From: Streptomyces spongiicola
GTDB lineage: Bacteria > Actinomycetota > Actinomycetes > Streptomycetales > Streptomycetaceae
Direction of reading: 5' to 3'
DNA length: 64,000 nucleotides
Assembly: GCF_003122365.1 (NCBI RefSeq)
Contig: NZ_CP029254.1
Location: forward strand, 868,001 to 932,000
The position numbers and the translations under genes are program-made. Position 1 is the first letter of the stretch. Every line of letters begins with the position of its first letter. Below are positions 17,015-25,234 of the stretch, piece by piece. Below the pieces are notes generated by a model that made no database searches, was not told the origin of the DNA, and was given only the letters and a program-made list of their open reading frames with translations.

Positions 17015-17856
17015 TACTGGTCTCGTTTCGGGTCGTCGGTGCCTGCGGTGTCGTACGGCCGGGAGATGTAGAGCTGTGCGTGGAGCCAGCCTTCCGCTTC
17101 AAGGCCCCGCGCATCCACCCCCGCGGCAGCCATGCCGTCGAGGACGAGTGCCTGCTCCTCCGGGGAGGCGAACCTGCGCTGTTTGAACACCTCGTCGACG
17201 CGGACGGTGCGGTACCCCAGCCCGGCCAGGGCGTGTTCCACGGACGCGAAGGGGAACATCCGCAGCACGAAGTGCGCCATCCACGGCAGGCGTCCGCCCT
17301 GGGCCCGCACCACGCGCGTCAGCGTCCGCTCGGTGACGTACCCGAGGCAGCCGGTCGAGATCACCAGGTCCGTGCCGGCGAGCCGGGCGCGCTGGCGGGG
17401 GGTGGGGTCGTAGTTCTCCAGGTCGGCATGGACCGCGTCGTCGAGGAAGCCCGCTTCGAGGGCGTAGGCCAGCGCGCCGCCTGCGGCGTCCAGGCCGACG
17501 AAGCGGAGGGGCCGCGCCGGGCGGCGGGAGCGGGCCAGTTCCCGGTCGCGGGCCAGCAGGGCCGCCCGGCTGTCGTCACCGGCCCGGACGTCACCGTAGC
17601 GGTCGTACAGCTCGTCCAGGGTGGCGTCGTACTTCACCAGGGCGGCGTTGATGCCGTAGGAGCAGCCGATGTCCAGCACCTGCGGCACGGTGACCCGCCG
17701 GGACTCGCGGTACTCCCGGATCAGCTTGGCGAACCACGGTTTCGCCTGCTGGGGCACGCAGTAGCCGAGGGGGCGGAGCACGGAGAAGTAGGTACGGGGG
17801 TCGGGCTGGGCGTAGATGTGGTCGAGGGACACTTTTCCGGTGGCGTCGAATCGCAC
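17014..17856 (-). CDS. SAM-dependent class I methyltransferase
   Basis: This 280-aa enzyme has motif I as VLDIGCSYGINAALV at about residue 55, an acidic motif II region (RFVGLDAAGGAL), and the motif IV-like TDLVISTGCLGYVT. The substrate cannot be read from the sequence. With a carnitine-type acyltransferase next to it, an N-methyltransferase forming a quaternary ammonium is an attractive but unproven idea. The GTG at 17856 is the start proposed; ggagg lies 11 bases upstream, slightly far. Reading upstream from there gives only low-complexity sequence (17857-18331), which I do not count as coding. Confidence 0.82.
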   Translation of the reverse strand: MRFDATGKVSLDHIYAQPDPRTYFSVLRPLGYCVPQQAKPWFAKLIREYRESRRVTVPQVLDIGCSYGINAALVKYDATLDELYDRYGDVRAGDDSRAALLARDRELARSRRPARPLRFVGLDAAGGALAYALEAGFLDDAVHADLENYDPTPRQRARLAGTDLVISTGCLGYVTERTLTRVVRAQGGRLPWMAHFVLRMFPFASVEHALAGLGYRTVRVDEVFKQRRFASPEEQALVLDGMAAAGVDARGLEAEGWLHAQLYISRPYDTAGTDDPKRDQ

Positions 17857-18331
17857 GGGGTGCTGTTCCTCCGTGGGGTCGCTGAGTGGCTGGGGCGCTG
17901 AGCGCCGGTAGGGGTCGCTGAGCGGCCCGGTCGCCGGTTCTCCGGGGGCTGGGTGGTCGGGGGCAGGGTGGTCGGGAGCTGGGTGGCAGGGGGTCGGGGG
18001 CCGGGGGCCGGGCTGGGTGGTCGGGACGCAGGTGGCTGCGGCGCGGGGACGCCCCGCGGGGCACGCGTACGGGGTGGGGCGGAGGGGCGGCCGTCCGGTG
18101 CGGTCCGGCGGTGGTGGCGGGTGCGGGACCGGCGCCGGCGGTCCGGATCCGGTGGCGCACCATGCGACGGCCGGGCGGTGCCCGGAGAACGGAACCGCCG
18201 GCCGGCAGTCGCACACCGCACGCCGCACGCCGCGCACCACGCACCGTGCACCGCCCCGGAACCGCTGGGGCGTGTTGTGGGAACCCCTCCTGCCCCGCCC
18301 TGCGGGCGACGGAGCCGCGTTCGCAACACGC
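17857..18331. other. Gap between dioxygenase and methyltransferase genes
   Basis: These 475 bp contain Pro/Gly-coding low-complexity sequence on both strands, with tandem ggtggtcggg-like units near 17950-18030. No gene is supported. The distance suggests that the methyltransferase-acyltransferase pair may have its own promoter here. Confidence 0.5.
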
Positions 18332-19201
18332 CTAGTCGAGGAGCCGGTCTCCACGGACGGCGCGGCCTTCGGCCTGGAGATGCTCGGGCAGCACCCGCCC
18401 GAACAACTGCCGGGTGCGGGCGACGCTCCCGATCACACCGGGGCGCTCGCTGTAGGCGAAGATCGCGGAGTGGCGGGCGGTCCCTCCCCTGACGGGGCTC
18501 ACCCGGTGCAGCGAGTAGCGGCCCCTGAAGAGTTGCAGGTCGCCCGGGCGCAGGGGCAGACGGCGGATGAAGCGGTCGCCGCGGCCGTCGAGGACGGCCC
18601 GTACGGCGGTGAAGTTCTCCTCCCGCGCCGACCGGATGTTGGGGCAGTACTCGAAGGCGCCGCCGTCCTCCGCCTCCCGGGTGAGCATGCTGACGGTGAA
18701 CTCGTTGGTGTCGAAGTGCCAGGGGTGCTCCATGCCGGGCGGGACCACGTTGAGGACCAGTCCGGACAACGGGTCGGCCAGCTCGTACAGTCGCGGCAGC
18801 CCGAAGCAGAGGGCGACGAAGTCCCGGAAGAGGTCGTTCGAGTAGAGCCGGCCTATCAGTGAGTCCTCGGGGATGCGGTCCCTGGCGACGAACGCGTTGC
18901 CCCGCTGGAAGGTCCGCCGGCCGGGGTGGTCCTCGGGCAGATCCGAGTCGACGGCGATGTTGTAGACGTTCACCGTCTCCGTGTCGTGGTACGCGCGTGG
19001 GGCGAGCGACGAGCCCTCCTCACGGAGGACGTCCCGGAGGGACGGCCGGATGAAGTCCGGCAGCACGGTGCAGCCGAGGTCCGACAGTTCGCGCCGGGCC
19101 TGGGCCACCACCACCTGCCCCTCGGGGCCGTCGAGATCCGACAGTGGATACCGGTTCGTATCGGCCACCTGGTCAAGCGTGATGGCTTCCAGCGTGCTCA
19201 T
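18332..19201 (-). CDS. Fe(II)/2-oxoglutarate-dependent dioxygenase
   Basis: This 289-aa enzyme has the iron-binding facial triad of the cupin-fold oxygenases: His162 and Asp164 in PWHFDTNEF, and a distal His232 in SLHRVSPVRGG. The 2-oxoglutarate-binding Arg follows about ten residues later (TARHS region). The intact HxD argues for hydroxylation; the related amino-acid halogenases have Gly or Ala in place of Asp. The overall sequence recalls free-amino-acid-modifying members of that group, but this is from memory. The ATG at 19201 gives MSTLEAITLDQVADTNRYPL. It lies upstream of, and on the same strand as, the methyltransferase and acyltransferase. Confidence 0.85.
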   Translation of the reverse strand: MSTLEAITLDQVADTNRYPLSDLDGPEGQVVVAQARRELSDLGCTVLPDFIRPSLRDVLREEGSSLAPRAYHDTETVNVYNIAVDSDLPEDHPGRRTFQRGNAFVARDRIPEDSLIGRLYSNDLFRDFVALCFGLPRLYELADPLSGLVLNVVPPGMEHPWHFDTNEFTVSMLTREAEDGGAFEYCPNIRSAREENFTAVRAVLDGRGDRFIRRLPLRPGDLQLFRGRYSLHRVSPVRGGTARHSAIFAYSERPGVIGSVARTRQLFGRVLPEHLQAEGRAVRGDRLLD

Positions 19202-19643
19202 TCGATCCTCTCGGCAGGCGGGCCGGTGGAATGCATCAACTCGATTGAGGGAAAGCAGAGTTGAACTTCCCACAGCGACGGCCCGCTTGTCTGTGACACG
19301 CCACACGGGGGCCGCGTCCGGCACCCCGGTCCGCTCCCTCCGACTGCGGGGGCAGTCGGGGACTCGACGAGCCCCCGCGGCAGACGGCGGCGGCTGGGCA
19401 CTGCCTCGCGGCCGGGAGGAGCGGGGCACGGCCGGGCAACGGCACCGCTCGGCACCGCTCGGCGGCACCCGGGGGGCCGCCGAGCCGGTGGACTCCCGGC
19501 CGCAAGGCACGGTGAGCCGCACGCAGGTCCGCCGTACGCGCGGCTCACTCCGCGTCAGCCTTCAGCCACCGGTCGCCGGTCGCCGGTCGCCGGTCGCCAA
19601 TTATGGGACCTGGGCTGTGAGGTGTGAGGTGTGAGGTGTCGAC

Positions 19644-19712
19644 TGACAGCCACTGAATGACAGTTGCGGATATCTGTCAGTTGTCATCTGTCAGCCGATA
19701 TCTGTCAGTCGT
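19644..19712. repeat. Cluster of CTGTCAG repeats upstream of the dioxygenase gene
   Basis: The word ctgtcag occurs three times (within gatatctgtcag, catctgtcag and gatatctgtcag at about 19668-19710), and its complement ctgacag or atgacag occurs near 19652 and 19666. Ggtgtgaggtgtgaggtgt precedes them. The arrangement of direct and inverted copies about 15 bp apart looks like an operator array. The rest of 19202-19704 shows no gene. Confidence 0.6.
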
Positions 19713-20100
19713 CGTAGTGGATCAGTGAACGCACCATGCGGCACGTCGTGTCGGACGGCGGACGGATCCCGATGCGCTCTGCCGTGGTGCGGATCCGCCG
19801 GTTGCTCGCGTTCGCCGGGTGGTACACGCCGGTGTCGAGCAGCGCGATGGCCAGGCGCATAGCCTTGAGCCGGCGGTTGTGGGATTCGTACCACTCGCGC
19901 GGGAGCCCCGCAGGCAGTGGCCTCTTCACCGGCCCGGACGGCGCGGACCCGCGCTCCGGCCGGCTCGCCCTCGCCCCTGCCCCCCGCCGGGCCTTCCTGC
20001 CCGCCCCTGCCGTTACTCCCGCTCCCGTCCCCGTTTCCGTTTTCGTCGTCGTGCCCGCCACTGTTCCCGTCCCCGTCGTCGTGATTGCGGCAACGCCCAT
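19705..20100 (-). CDS. Conserved Streptomyces hypothetical protein
   Basis: This 131-aa protein has a low-complexity Thr/Gly/Ala/Arg-rich first half and a conserved-looking second half beginning REWYESHNRRLKAMRLAI. That half includes DTGVYHPANASNRRIRTTAE and ends MVRSLIHYDD. The second half is basic and helical, with spacing that suggests a small DNA- or RNA-binding domain, but I do not recognise a family. The ATG at 20100 has aggagg 6 bases upstream. Function unknown. Confidence 0.75.
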   Translation of the reverse strand: MGVAAITTTGTGTVAGTTTKTETGTGAGVTAGAGRKARRGAGARASRPERGSAPSGPVKRPLPAGLPREWYESHNRRLKAMRLAIALLDTGVYHPANASNRRIRTTAERIGIRPPSDTTCRMVRSLIHYDD

Positions 20101-20229
20101 CGGCGACCTCCTGGCGCGGTGGTTGATCCCTCACGAACTAGTTCGATTTTAGCGCCCACCACTGACAATCGCCCCTGGCCAAAGGGTGTTCAGGGTGTTC
20201 GAGTGACAGACGGGGAGTACGGTGGCGGA

Positions 20230-20589
20230 ATGGAGATCTGGATCAACCCCGCCTGCTCGAAGTGCCGTGGTGCGCTGCATCTGCTGGACGAGGAGGGGGC
20301 GTCGTACACGGTGCGCCGGTACCTCGAGGACGTCCCGTCCGAGAACGAGATCCGCGACGTACTCGAACGGCTCGGACTGGAGCCGTGGGACATCACCCGC
20401 ACCCAGGAGGCCGTCGCCCGGGACCTCGGTATGAAGGACTGGTCGCGGGACGCGGAGTCGCGCGCCCGGTGGGTCACGGCGCTCGCGGAGCACCCCAAGC
20501 TGATCCAGCGCCCGATCATCACGGCGGACGACGGCACGGCGGTCGTCGCGCGCACCGAGGAGGCGGTACGGGACGCCCTCGGCCGCTGA
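20230..20589 (+). CDS. ArsC/Spx-family reductase-like protein
   Basis: This 119-aa protein has the thioredoxin-like ArsC fold: MEIWINPACSKCRGAL with a CxxC, a central RRYLEDVPSENEI, and LIQRPIITADD at the position where ArsC proteins have the RP loop. ArsC-type enzymes reduce arsenate with glutaredoxin, but many actinobacterial relatives of this short kind have no shown arsenate activity. No other ars genes are nearby, so a general redox role is equally possible. It is divergent from the hypothetical gene at 19705. Confidence 0.85.
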   Translation: MEIWINPACSKCRGALHLLDEEGASYTVRRYLEDVPSENEIRDVLERLGLEPWDITRTQEAVARDLGMKDWSRDAESRARWVTALAEHPKLIQRPIITADDGTAVVARTEEAVRDALGR

Positions 20590-21050
20590 CCCCCGCGGCC
20601 ACCACGGGCCCGGCCCCACCCCGGCCCGCCCGCCGGGGCGCCCCCCGGAAGGGACCCGTGACCGACGCGGAGCCGGGGGGCGGCACCGCCGATGGGACCC
20701 GAGCGGACGGAAGGAAGCCCCAGACCCCGGACCCCCGGACCCCGGACCCCGGACCTCGGACACCGGGCCGCAACCTTCCCCATGACCCTGTCGAGCCCGG
20801 GGACTCGCCCCGGACCCCAGGCCCCGCGGCCGCCCCTGCGCCGCACCCACTCCGTGGACCGCACCGGACCCCAGGCCCCGGGTCCCCCGTCAACCGGCCC
20901 CGCCGTCCCGATTCCCGCCCGCCTGCGGAGACTTAAGCCCCAGTTAAGGAAGTCGCCGCCGAGACGTTGAGCGGGCATCTCGGCCTCCTCGTACGTAGCG
21001 GCACACGGAACCGATCCGGCCGCCGTTCAGGCCGGGGACAGGAGCCTTAC
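20590..21050. other. Intergenic region with ggaccccg repeats
   Basis: Short units of gacc/ggaccccg repeat at about 20720-20765 and again near 20870. No supported gene is present. The last 120 bp probably hold the promoter of the secreted protein gene that follows. Confidence 0.6.
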
Positions 21051-22049
21051 GTGTCGCGCAAGAAGACCCTCAGCGGCAAGAAGAAGATCGCGCTCATGGT
21101 CGGTGCCGCGGCGGTGGTCGGCGGAACCGCGGTTGTCATGACCGGGACGAGCAGTGCCTCGGCGGCCTGTGACGGATTCGCCCAGGCGGTACGCAACAAC
21201 GAGAACTTCATCACCGCCCAACGGACCGACCCCGACGCCCAGTCGGAAGCACGGATCGCCAACCGCGAGGCGGTCATCAGGCAGATCAACCTCCAGCAGC
21301 GGGCCGCGGGCTGTGCCGAGGGCTCCGGAGGCGGAGACCGGTCCGCGGCTCCGGCCGAACCCCCGGCGGGCCAGGCCGAGGCAGCCGGCGGTGCGGCCTC
21401 GGGCGGGGGTGCGGCCTCGGGGGGTGCGGAGGCGGCTGCCACCGGCGAGGTCGTCTGCGCCGGACAGAACCTCACCTTCTCCGGCGACGGCGGCGCTCCG
21501 GCCGCCTCCAGCGGCCAGTTCCCGATCGGCACCCTGCTGAAGATCACCAACCTGGCGAACGACAAGACCACCACCGTCGAGGTGACATCGACTTCCGGCA
21601 GCTGCGCCCTGCTGAACGCCGCGGCCTTCGAGCAGGTCCGTGAAGCCGGCAGGAACGTGATCCGCGAGGTCCGCATCGAACGCCTCGGCGGAAACGCGGG
21701 CGACGCGGGCGACGGGGGCGCAGACGGCGGCGAAGCCGCCGGGCCCCCGGCCGCCGAGCAGCCGCCCCCGATCGGCGCGGGTGACCGGGGCGCTCCCGCC
21801 GGGGAGGTCGTCTGCGTGGGATCGACGGTGACGCTGTCCGGCGAAGGCGGCGCTCCGGCCGCCTCCAGCAGCGAGTTCCCGGTCGGCACCCTGCTGAAGG
21901 TGACGAACCTCGACAACGACAGGTCGACGACCGTCCAGGTCACAGCCGCGTCGGGCAGTTGCACGCTGCTGAACGACGCCGCGTTCGAGCAGGTGCGGGA
22001 GCCCGGGAAGTTCCTGATCCGCAACGCCCGGATCGAGCGCGTCGGCTGA
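21051..22049 (+). CDS. Secreted protein with two barrel-like (RlpA-type) repeats
   Basis: This 332-aa protein starts at GTG 21051 (aggag upstream) with a basic N-terminus and signal peptide (IALMVGAAAVVGGTAVVMT, cleavage after ASA). After a helical domain with two Cys it carries two copies of an 80-residue domain. Each runs from GEVVCAG/GEVVCVG through FPIGTLLKITNL or FPVGTLLKVTNL to IRE/IRN..RIERxG, and each has two Cys. The spacing of GTLLKVTNL and TVxVT recalls the double-psi beta-barrel of RlpA and expansins. Al/Gly/Pro-rich linkers separate the domains. It may bind cell-wall glycans; there is no catalytic evidence. Confidence 0.75.
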   Translation: MSRKKTLSGKKKIALMVGAAAVVGGTAVVMTGTSSASAACDGFAQAVRNNENFITAQRTDPDAQSEARIANREAVIRQINLQQRAAGCAEGSGGGDRSAAPAEPPAGQAEAAGGAASGGGAASGGAEAAATGEVVCAGQNLTFSGDGGAPAASSGQFPIGTLLKITNLANDKTTTVEVTSTSGSCALLNAAAFEQVREAGRNVIREVRIERLGGNAGDAGDGGADGGEAAGPPAAEQPPPIGAGDRGAPAGEVVCVGSTVTLSGEGGAPAASSSEFPVGTLLKVTNLDNDRSTTVQVTAASGSCTLLNDAAFEQVREPGKFLIRNARIERVG

Positions 22050-22194
22050 CGTGCCACGAGCCCCCCGGTGCCTGCCTCCGCCGCGGGCACCCGGGGTGGC
22101 GGAGGAGCGGACGGAACCTCGGTACGGCCGCTCCTCCGCCGTTCCATGGCACGGGAACGGCCCCGTTCACAGACGGCGGCCGCAGGCGGCGACC

Positions 22195-22260
22195 GCCCCG
22201 CCCGCTCGGGCCCTGCCTCAGCCCCCGCCCGCTCGGGCCCTGCCTCAGCCCCCGCCCGCC
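22195..22260 (+). repeat. 26-bp direct repeat in the 3' region between convergent genes
   Basis: The phrase cccgctcgggccctgcctca recurs in tandem about 26 bp apart. It spans the end of the minus-strand oxidoreductase gene, so the C-terminus of that protein is partly repeat-encoded. Confidence 0.7.
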
Positions 22261-23156
22261 GCGGTCCGCGCCTCCCCCAGCCGTTGCTCGGCCTCCGCGA
22301 GGATCTCCGTGATCCGCAGGCCAAGGCGTACGTCGCAGGCGTGCGGATCACCGGTGCGAGCCGACTCGACGAGTTCGTCGACCGCCGTACGGAACGAGCC
22401 GACGGGATCGCTCCATTCGGGCATGGCCACGCGCCCCCGCTCCCCGTACAGTTCGATGCCCGCGCCCGCCGCCTCGGGCGGCGCGCTCAGGCCCAGCGTG
22501 GCCGTGCTCGACGCCCCCGACGCGTGCCGGAACGCCAGATGGGCCGTGTCGGCCGGACCTCGCAGGGCCGTCAGCTCCGTGACGTCGCCGAGCACCGGCA
22601 GCAGCACGGACAGCACATGGGGGCCGACGTCCCACAGCGCGCCCCTTTCCCGCCTCCAGGGCGAGGCGGCGTACGGGCTCGCGGAGCCGTGCCCGAAGAG
22701 CGAGCCTAGCCAGTGCGCCCGACCCGTCAACCAGCCCTCGGAAGCGGCCTGTTCCGCGATCCAGGGGGCCGTGTCCGCCGCGAACCGCAGTGTGCAGAAG
22801 ACGACGGAAGCGACGCCGGCCCCCTCCGCCGCCGCCACCACCTCACGGGCCCCGGCCACCGTGGTCGCCACCGGCTTGTCCAGGAGCAGATGCCGTCCGG
22901 CGGCGGCGGCACGGGCCGCCAGGGGTGCCTGGACGTCGGGCGGCACGGCGAAGGCGACGGCGTCACTCGCCTCGATGAGGGCGTCCACATCCTCGTACGC
23001 CTTGACGCCGTGCGCCGAGGCGAGCGCGGCGGCGGCCTCCGGGCGCCTGCCCCAGACGCCGCTGAGTACGGCCCCGGGGTGCTCTGCGAGAGCGGGGGCA
23101 TGCGTGTGCTCCGCCCAGGGGCCCGTTCCGATCAGTCCGATGCGTGGCTTGGTCAT
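22245..23156 (-). CDS. Gfo/Idh/MocA-family oxidoreductase
   Basis: This 303-aa NAD(P)-dependent enzyme has the N-terminal Rossmann motif IGLIGTGPWAEHTHAP and the family signature DKPVATTVAGAREVV with its catalytic-site Lys. The C-terminal alpha/beta domain includes DVGPHVLSVLLPVLGDV. Members oxidise or reduce sugars, inositols and related compounds. The substrate cannot be told from the sequence. The ATG at 23156 (MTKPRIGLIGTG) is the natural start. It is divergent from glnII. Confidence 0.88.
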   Translation of the reverse strand: MTKPRIGLIGTGPWAEHTHAPALAEHPGAVLSGVWGRRPEAAAALASAHGVKAYEDVDALIEASDAVAFAVPPDVQAPLAARAAAAGRHLLLDKPVATTVAGAREVVAAAEGAGVASVVFCTLRFAADTAPWIAEQAASEGWLTGRAHWLGSLFGHGSASPYAASPWRRERGALWDVGPHVLSVLLPVLGDVTELTALRGPADTAHLAFRHASGASSTATLGLSAPPEAAGAGIELYGERGRVAMPEWSDPVGSFRTAVDELVESARTGDPHACDVRLGLRITEILAEAEQRLGEARTAAGGG

Positions 23157-23301
23157 GCGGCCAGTCTGCACCGCGGACGCCCGCGACCGGACGGCGGGGG
23201 ACGGGCCGCCGGGCCCGGAGGCCGGCGGCCCGCTCGCAGGACCGCGACGAACCTGACCCGGGGTGGCCCGCGCCCGGGTCGCGGAACCCGGGGATCGCCG
23301 A

Positions 23302-23339
23302 GTAACACGGGGTTCACCGTCGGGCAATGACCGGGAAAT
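23302..23339 (+). promoter_or_regulatory. GlnR operator of glnII
   Basis: Four half-boxes at 11-bp spacing read gtaac, ttcac, gcaat, gaaat. The first matches gTnAc fully and the last matches GaAAc with one mismatch; the inner two are weak. The layout matches that seen upstream of glnA in this window. It lies about 56-93 bp before the glnII start. Confidence 0.75.
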
Positions 23340-23394
23340 CCGGGGTTGCCAGGCTGCGCCTCATACCCGCTGCACCCGCGAAGGATGAGGGCCC

Positions 23395-24426
23395 GTGACC
23401 ATCAAGGCTGAGTACATCTGGATAGACGGCACCGAGCCGACCGCGAAGCTTCGCTCGAAGACGAAGATTCTGACGGGTCCCGCCTCAGCCGTCTCCGAGC
23501 TTCCCGTCTGGGGCTTCGACGGGTCCAGCACCAACCAGGCCGAGGGCCACGCCTCCGACCGCGTGCTGAAGCCGGTCTACTCGTGTCCGGACCCGATCCG
23601 CGGCGGCGGCAACGTGCTGGTGCTCTGCGAGGTCCTCAACACGGACATGACCCCGCACCCCTCCAACACGCGGGCCCGGCTGGCCGAGGTGGCGGAGAGG
23701 TTCGCCGCTCAGGAGCCGGTCTTCGGCATCGAGCAGGAGTACACCTTCTTCGACGGCGACCGTCCGCTCGGCTTCCCCGTCGGCGGTTTCCCGGCTCCCC
23801 AGGGCGGCTACTACTGCGGTGTCGGCGCCGACGAGATCCACGGCCGGGACGTCGTCGAGGCGCACCTGGAGCACTGCCTGCGGGCGGGACTCGGCATCTC
23901 CGGCATCAACGCCGAGGTCATGCCCGGCCAGTGGGAGTTCCAGGTCGGCCCGCTGGCGCCGCTGGAGGTGTCGGACCAGCTGTGGGTCGCCCGCTGGCTG
24001 CTGTACCGGACCGCCGAGGACTTCGACGTCTCCGCGACGCTCGACCCGAAGCCGGTGAAGGGCGACTGGAACGGTGCCGGCGCGCACACCAACTTCTCCA
24101 CGAGGGCGATGCGCGAGGGCTACGACGCCATCATCACCGCGTGCGAGTCGCTGGGCGAGGGCTCCAAGCCGCTGGACCACGTCAAGAACTACGGCGCCGG
24201 CATCGACGACCGGCTGACCGGTCTGCACGAGACGGCCCCGTGGAACGAGTACAGCTACGGCGTCTCCGACCGCGGCGCCTCGGTGCGCATCCCCTGGCAG
24301 GTCGAGAGGGACGGCAAGGGCTACATCGAGGACCGCCGGCCCAACGCCAACGTCGACCCCTATGTGGTGACCCGCCTGCTGGTGGACACCTGCTGCTCCG
24401 CGTTGGAGAAGGCCGGCCGGGTCTGA
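23395..24426 (+). CDS. glnII: Glutamine synthetase type II GlnII
   Basis: This is the second, eukaryote-like glutamine synthetase of streptomycetes, 343 aa. Landmarks are WGFDGSSTNQAEG near residue 40, FGIEQEYTFFDG, the ATP-site region GINAEVMPGQWEFQVG, and GAGAHTNFSTRAMR. The GTG start at 23395 gives TIKAEYIWIDGTEP, the usual N-terminus. GSII enzymes lack the adenylylation site and are controlled mainly by transcription; a GlnR operator precedes it. A terminator hairpin follows the gene. Confidence 0.97.
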   Translation: MTIKAEYIWIDGTEPTAKLRSKTKILTGPASAVSELPVWGFDGSSTNQAEGHASDRVLKPVYSCPDPIRGGGNVLVLCEVLNTDMTPHPSNTRARLAEVAERFAAQEPVFGIEQEYTFFDGDRPLGFPVGGFPAPQGGYYCGVGADEIHGRDVVEAHLEHCLRAGLGISGINAEVMPGQWEFQVGPLAPLEVSDQLWVARWLLYRTAEDFDVSATLDPKPVKGDWNGAGAHTNFSTRAMREGYDAIITACESLGEGSKPLDHVKNYGAGIDDRLTGLHETAPWNEYSYGVSDRGASVRIPWQVERDGKGYIEDRRPNANVDPYVVTRLLVDTCCSALEKAGRV

Positions 24427-24444
24427 TCCCGCGCACGCCGCGAA

Positions 24445-24486
24445 GGGGCGGCCGCCGGCCGGACACGGTCATCCGGCGGCCGCCCC
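24445..24486. terminator. glnII terminator hairpin
   Basis: Perfect 14-bp G+C arms at 24445-24458 and 24473-24486 lie about 20 bp after the glnII stop. Confidence 0.85.
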
Positions 24487-24522
24487 TGAGTGCTGCCCCC
24501 GGCGTGCGCGCGGTGCGCCCTC

Positions 24523-24599
24523 GGTGTACGCGCGGTGTACGCGCGGTGTACGCGCGGTGTACGCGCGGTGTACGCGCGGTGTACGCGCGGTGTACGCGC
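24523..24599 (+). repeat. Seven perfect copies of an 11-bp repeat
   Basis: The unit ggtgtacgcgc repeats seven times without a mismatch, and related units continue to about 24640. The 11-bp unit is not a multiple of three, so the array is not coding. The remaining 24640-25234 shows no supported gene; the last 150 bp probably hold the promoter of the DUF1996 gene. Confidence 0.95.
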
Positions 24600-25234
24600 G
24601 GTGCGCCCTCGGTGCCCTCGGTGTGCGCGCGATGCGCGCGATGCGCGCCGGGGCTGCGCCACAGGCCGAGCCGTCGATCGTGCGACAGGCCGTGCGGCGG
24701 GCCGTACGGCCGGCCGGGCTTGGTCCCCCTACACGGGCGCCGGCCGCGGATGCGTTCACCGACGCGTGGCAGGGGCGCCGAACGGTACGGCGCGGCGGCT
24801 CCACCGCGTCCCACCGGGCGTGCCGCGGACCCACCGCACACCGGGCGCGCTCCATGCCGCCGTGCGGACGGGTGGCGCGGCGGGATCCCCCACGTCGCCG
24901 AGTGCCGCATGCCGGCGAAGCGGGCGGGTAGGCGGGGGCGGCCCCGGCGCCATGAGACCTCTGGTGCCGGGGCCGTACCCGGTTCGTGTGGCGGGGCGTG
25001 GTGGAGACGGCGCCGTACCGCGGCGGGTCGTGCCGCCGCTCATGGCGACGGGTGCCCGCGGTGGGCCGGGCCTGCCGCCGAGGTTTGGGGAACTCCGTTC
25101 CAGGGCATGCCCGTTGACCCCCTGAGACCCGTTTTGCGAATGGAGTTTTCTACGAAATCCGGTCCCGTCTGAACGTGGCGCGACGCGACGCCGTATGGAA
25201 CGGCGCGTTGCTCCCACCCCGGGATTGGAGTTCC

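Noticed and set aside
15155..19201. Reading the dioxygenase cluster as a halogenase pathway
   Set aside because: The iron site is HxD, not HxG or HxA, so halogenation is not supported.
20230..20589. Arsenic-resistance locus
   Set aside because: Only one ArsC-like gene is present, without arsR, arsB or acr3 nearby.
24523..24640. Possible CRISPR array in the repeats after glnII
   Set aside because: The units are directly tandem with no spacers and no cas genes are nearby.
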